In this document: in pieces, positions 7,430 to 9,859 of the stretch
Layout: the number at the start of each line of letters is the position of its first letter
Numbering within the stretch: position 1 is the stretch's first letter
Origin: Saprospiraceae bacterium
GTDB lineage: Bacteria; Bacteroidota; Bacteroidia; Chitinophagales; Saprospiraceae
Reading direction: 5' to 3'
Assembly (NCBI GenBank): GCA_014379065.1
Contig: JACMMM010000442.1
Location: forward strand, 1-9,859
DNA: 9,859 nt
Position numbers and translations under genes: made by a program
The notes under the pieces: generated by a model
What the model was told of the DNA's origin: nothing
The model's input: only the letters and a program-made list of their open reading frames with translations
Database searches by the model: none

Positions 7430-7701
7430 GATATAGGGCACCTCGGGATTACGGTCCCGGGCAGTTTTGTTGGCAAAGGTAACAGTTTGGGAAGGGATGG
7501 GTTCAGGAGCCCACAAAGTGTGCGAATTTTCTAAGGAACTTCGCTTTTGTCATGGTTGGGAAAGTCTTATGATAAATCAGCGTACCGTCCAATCTTCAAT
7601 AACAATGCCCTATATGATGCTTCCATAATAAAATTCGATTTTTATCTGACCTTGCCAGTTTGACAAATTGATTTCCAGCAAAAATACAATATTCCTTAAG
7701 A
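7430..7701 (-). other. 272-base intergenic stretch / metH leader
   Basis: This stretch lies between the channel stop (7702) and the preferred metH GTG start. Read on the minus strand it has an AT-rich first half and a GC-richer part near metH. No gene of convincing length is present. The TTG-initiated 29-codon extension of the metH frame (7516-7430) has no counterpart in E. coli MetH and is treated as non-coding. A weak Bacteroidota-type -7 box (TATTTTTG) lies at 7686-7679, but no -33 TTG sits at the right distance. No B12 box or S-box motif was found by eye, so a classical cobalamin or SAM riboswitch is not called. Confidence 0.6.
7431..7615 (-). promoter_or_regulatory. possible long-range pairing that covers the metH start
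   Basis: On the transcript strand ATATAGGGCA (7615-7606) is perfectly complementary to TGCCCTATAT (7440-7431), which ends one base before the GTG start at 7429. Beyond a C/C mismatch, CAU can pair with the GUG itself (two canonical pairs plus one G-U). U-G wobbles extend the other end toward the GAGG. If it forms, the helix would hide the initiation region. This is seen only as sequence complementarity, and function is inference. Confidence 0.35.
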
Positions 7702-8685
7702 TTACACCGACTCAATGGAAAGCAATTCATGCTCCCCAATCCTACGTGTCAACACTCTAGGCACGCCATTTGGCGCACGCTCAATAACCGGGCTAAACCT
7801 AGCATTCCACACGATTTCTTCGCCGGAATAAGATCGGCGTGCGTGTACAAGCTGCTGGGCGGTCTCGTCTGTACCTTTTACCAGCACCATGATTTCGGCA
7901 TTCGCATCCAAAATGTCCTGTTCAGAAAAATTGAAAATAGGGCTATTTTCGTCTAGTGGGTGTACAATTGTCCAAGAGAGCGAAAAGAAACTTATTTTGT
8001 TGATTTCCAAGCCCAATGGGTAAAATTTTCGGCTCAATGAGCCATCTTCTTCGCGTTGGTTGTAGGCCATCAAGACCTGAACTTCGGTTTCAATGAGTTC
8101 ACTCTTGCTGGCATTTCCCATTCGGAACATCAACCCTTTTCCAACTTTGTAGGGAGAAATTAGCAGCTTTTCGCTAAAAACAATTTTAGCGGCGGGTCGC
8201 GAAAACCGCCCATACAGCAAGCCTGTCATCAAGGCAAAGGCAAGCAAACCAAGAAATGACTCGAATGAAGCCAAGAGGCTAATCACCAAGCCATTTGGAC
8301 TGATATGACCATAGCCTACCGTGGTAAGCGTTTGGCTACTAAAAAAAAAGGCCTGCATGAAATTGTGCCCAGGACTCCCCAGTGTGACGCCATTGAAATG
8401 CTCCACGCCAATGAGGAGATAAAGCCCAGAAAACAAGACATTTAGTAATAAAAAGAAACTAAAAATAAGCAGGAAAAAATGCCGCCAAGGCATCGTGACA
8501 AGGTGGTAATAAGTGTTGTCCCAGCGGCCAATGGGTTCTCGGAATACATTAAAAGAGCCGTCTGGGTTCATCAAACGGCCATCAAGGGTCACGTTTCTGC
8601 CAAAACCCAGCTCCCGGTCGAGTGGCTTGCTTTTTATCTTGCGCAAAAGCGTGCTGATATTGCTGCTGTTTTCTTTTTGACTCAT
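7702..8685 (-). CDS. inward-rectifier-type (KirBac-like) potassium channel
   Basis: The product is a 327-residue two-TM potassium channel of the Kir family, which forms tetramers in the inner membrane. In order it has a cytosolic N-terminus with a slide-helix-like segment (GRWDNTYYHLVTMPWRHFF, about 53-71), TM1 (~70-93), a pore helix (~108-121), the K+ selectivity filter TVGYG at 122-126, TM2 (~131-158, with E142 in ESFLGLL), and a beta-rich cytosolic domain (~165-310). Family landmarks in that domain are RFSRPAAKIVFS, LMFRMGN, HPLDENSPIF and LVKGTDETAQQLVHARRSY, which align well with KirBac1.1. The family usually has an Arg just after the GN/AN of the LMxRxxN segment. Here it reads GNASKSE, so that Arg is absent or shifted. 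Transcription runs toward metH, but the 272-base gap argues against tight coupling. The start ATG at 8685 gives the usual length. Confidence 0.93.
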   Translation of the reverse strand: MSQKENSSNISTLLRKIKSKPLDRELGFGRNVTLDGRLMNPDGSFNVFREPIGRWDNTYYHLVTMPWRHFFLLIFSFFLLLNVLFSGLYLLIGVEHFNGVTLGSPGHNFMQAFFFSSQTLTTVGYGHISPNGLVISLLASFESFLGLLAFALMTGLLYGRFSRPAAKIVFSEKLLISPYKVGKGLMFRMGNASKSELIETEVQVLMAYNQREEDGSLSRKFYPLGLEINKISFFSLSWTIVHPLDENSPIFNFSEQDILDANAEIMVLVKGTDETAQQLVHARRSYSGEEIVWNARFSPVIERAPNGVPRVLTRRIGEHELLSIESV

Positions 8686-8750
8686 AAAAAGTACCGCTAA
8701 ATAAACCTGATTTCGCCAAACAAAAGGCTCTTCTTAAAGTTTAACCGAGC
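8686..8750. promoter_or_regulatory. divergent intergenic region between the channel and cryptochrome genes
   Basis: Sixty-five bases separate the two divergent start codons, so promoters for both genes should lie here or reach into the flanking genes. The region is A/T-rich and holds a small perfect palindrome, TTAAA-G-TTTAA at 8734-8744, seven bases before the cryptochrome ATG. No good match to the Bacteroidota TTTG / TAnnTTTG promoter pair was found on either strand. The promoter role is inferred from geometry only. Confidence 0.4.
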
Positions 8751-9859
8751 ATGAAACGACGCGCTATTGTTTGGTTTCGCCAAGACCTACGGCTACATGA
8801 TAACGAAGCCCTCGCTACTGCCCTCCGCATGGCCGAGGAAGTAGTCCCCATTTTTATTTTTGATGAACGGGTTTTCCTCGGCCAAACTCGATTTGGCTTC
8901 CCAAAAACGGGCAAATACCGCGCCCGCTTCATACTCGAAAGCGTAACTGAATTGCGCCAAAACATCCAGAAACTAGGTGGCCAACTATTGGTTCGCATCG
9001 GAAGGCCGGAAAGTATCCTGCCAGAATTGGCCCAACAGATTAAAGCATCCTGGGTCATCTGCAACCGCGAGCGCACTCAGGAAGAAGTGTTGGTGCAGGA
9101 TGGGTTGGAGCAAAAACTTTGGGGTATCGGTGTTGAACTGCTTTACACTCGGGGCAAAATGCTCTATCACACACAGGACTTGCCAGTACCCGTACAGCAT
9201 ACCCCCGATGCCTTCACGCAATTTCGCAAAGAAACGGAGCATATTACCCCGGTTCGAGAACCGCTCCCCTCCCCTGCTGCACTCCCCCCTTTACCCCTGA
9301 ACCTCGAACCAGGCGAAATGCCAACGATGCAGGCTTTTGGCCTTGCACCTTTTGAATCCGATGAGCGCACCGCCCTTGATTTCAAGGGCGGCGAGACAGA
9401 AGGGCTTCGCCGTTTGCGCCATTATTTCTGGGAAAAAGACCTCGTTGCTCAGTATAAAGAAACGCGCAATGGCCTCATCGGGCCAGATTACTCTTCTAAA
9501 TTCTCCCCATGGCTCTCCTCTGGATGCCTTTCCCCAAAATTTATCTATCATGAACTCAAACGATACGAACGCGAGCGCCTGAGCAATGAAAGCACTTACT
9601 GGCTTTTTTTTGAACTGCTTTGGCGTGATTTTTTTCGCTTAATGGGCAAAAAATACGGCAACCGAATTTTTAAGAAAGGTGGCACACAAGAAAAAGACCT
9701 GCGTCATTTGAAAGATAACCGAGAGATGTTCGATCTCTGGGCTACGGGCCAAACCGGGGTTCCATTTGTGGATGCCAATATGCGAGAACTAGCAGCTACG
9801 GGATGGATGAGCAACCGGGGACGCCAAAATGTGGCATCTTTTCTGGTGCGCGACCTGAA
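8751..9859 (+). CDS. DASH-family cryptochrome / photolyase (3' end beyond window)
   Basis: An open frame of 369 codons starts at ATG 8751 and runs off the right edge with no stop. Family members are usually about 430-500 residues, so roughly 60-130 are missing. The N-terminal alpha/beta photolyase domain opens RRAIVWFRQDLRLHDNEAL and continues to about residue 130. A proline-rich linker (about 170-195) leads to the helical FAD-binding domain with YKETRNGL (235-242), SSKFSPWLSSGCLSP, WRDFFRLM (from W291), TGVPFVDANMREL (335-347) and WMSNRGRQNVASFLVRDL (352-369). The SNRGRQN-ASFL form is typical of the DASH branch, whose members bind FAD and often methenyltetrahydrofolate and repair cyclobutane pyrimidine dimers, mainly in single-stranded DNA. 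Activity here is inferred from family. The gene is divergent from the channel gene. Confidence 0.92.
   Translation, partial: MKRRAIVWFRQDLRLHDNEALATALRMAEEVVPIFIFDERVFLGQTRFGFPKTGKYRARFILESVTELRQNIQKLGGQLLVRIGRPESILPELAQQIKASWVICNRERTQEEVLVQDGLEQKLWGIGVELLYTRGKMLYHTQDLPVPVQHTPDAFTQFRKETEHITPVREPLPSPAALPPLPLNLEPGEMPTMQAFGLAPFESDERTALDFKGGETEGLRRLRHYFWEKDLVAQYKETRNGLIGPDYSSKFSPWLSSGCLSPKFIYHELKRYERERLSNESTYWLFFELLWRDFFRLMGKKYGNRIFKKGGTQEKDLRHLKDNREMFDLWATGQTGVPFVDANMRELAATGWMSNRGRQNVASFLVRDL

Noticed and set aside
7503..7553. A 16-residue basic open frame (MTKAKFLRKFAHFVGS) on the minus strand in the metH leader, and a 19-codon frame (MEASYRALLL...) just upstream of it.
   Set aside because: Both are too short to separate from chance. 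There is no ribosome-binding sequence and no Met-rich or Cys-rich attenuation pattern, and I could not tie them to a known peptide or transposase remnant.
7627..7644. A/T-rich near-palindrome ATAAAATTCGATTTTTAT after the channel gene.
   Set aside because: Short and almost all A/T, as expected by chance in this composition. Too weak to call a terminator.
7430..7701. Cobalamin or SAM riboswitch upstream of metH.
   Set aside because: No B12-box or S-box core could be found by eye on the minus strand. A covariance-model search would settle it.

Overview
The window looks like a piece of a Bacteroidota chromosome, probably near the Saprospiria. This is an inference from gene content and style: an OmpH/Skp-type periplasmic chaperone, bacterial GT22-like glycosyltransferases, an inward-rectifier-type K+ channel, a DASH-type cryptochrome, starts without obvious Shine-Dalgarno sequences, and short A/T/C-rich repeats between genes. 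No marker in the window fixes the taxon. There are no tRNA or rRNA genes, no transposase and no CRISPR array. Six protein genes are seen, five complete and one cut by the right edge.

Layout. Bases 1-72 hold a degenerate 7-base repeat and the short leader of an OmpH-family chaperone gene (73-579, +). Twelve bases later begins the first of two tandem, strongly similar multi-pass GT22-type glycosyltransferases (592-2085 and 2152-3621, +). These three genes read as one co-directional unit for envelope assembly: an outer-membrane protein chaperone followed by two membrane sugar transferases. A 35-bp inverted repeat with one mismatch (3605-3690) separates them from the convergent metH gene. The minus-strand block, read right to left, is a Kir-type potassium channel (8685-7702), a 272-base non-coding stretch, then cobalamin-dependent methionine synthase metH (best start GTG at 7429, ending at 3692). 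Divergent from the channel, 65 bases away, is a DASH-family cryptochrome/photolyase (8751 to beyond 9859, +).

The proteins belong to known families. The unusual material is small repetitive DNA placed in and around them. A perfect 22-bp-arm palindrome of 72 bp (24 codons) sits in frame inside the activation domain of metH. A 7-base tandem array sits in frame in the homocysteine domain of the same gene, and a related heptamer array lies upstream of the chaperone gene. A third repeat family (about 31 bases, TGATGAAGTGATAG-like) overlaps or abuts the stop codons of both glycosyltransferase genes and metH. Two copies face each other to make the convergent hairpin. The metH leader also contains a 10-base sequence exactly complementary to the bases just before the proposed GTG start.
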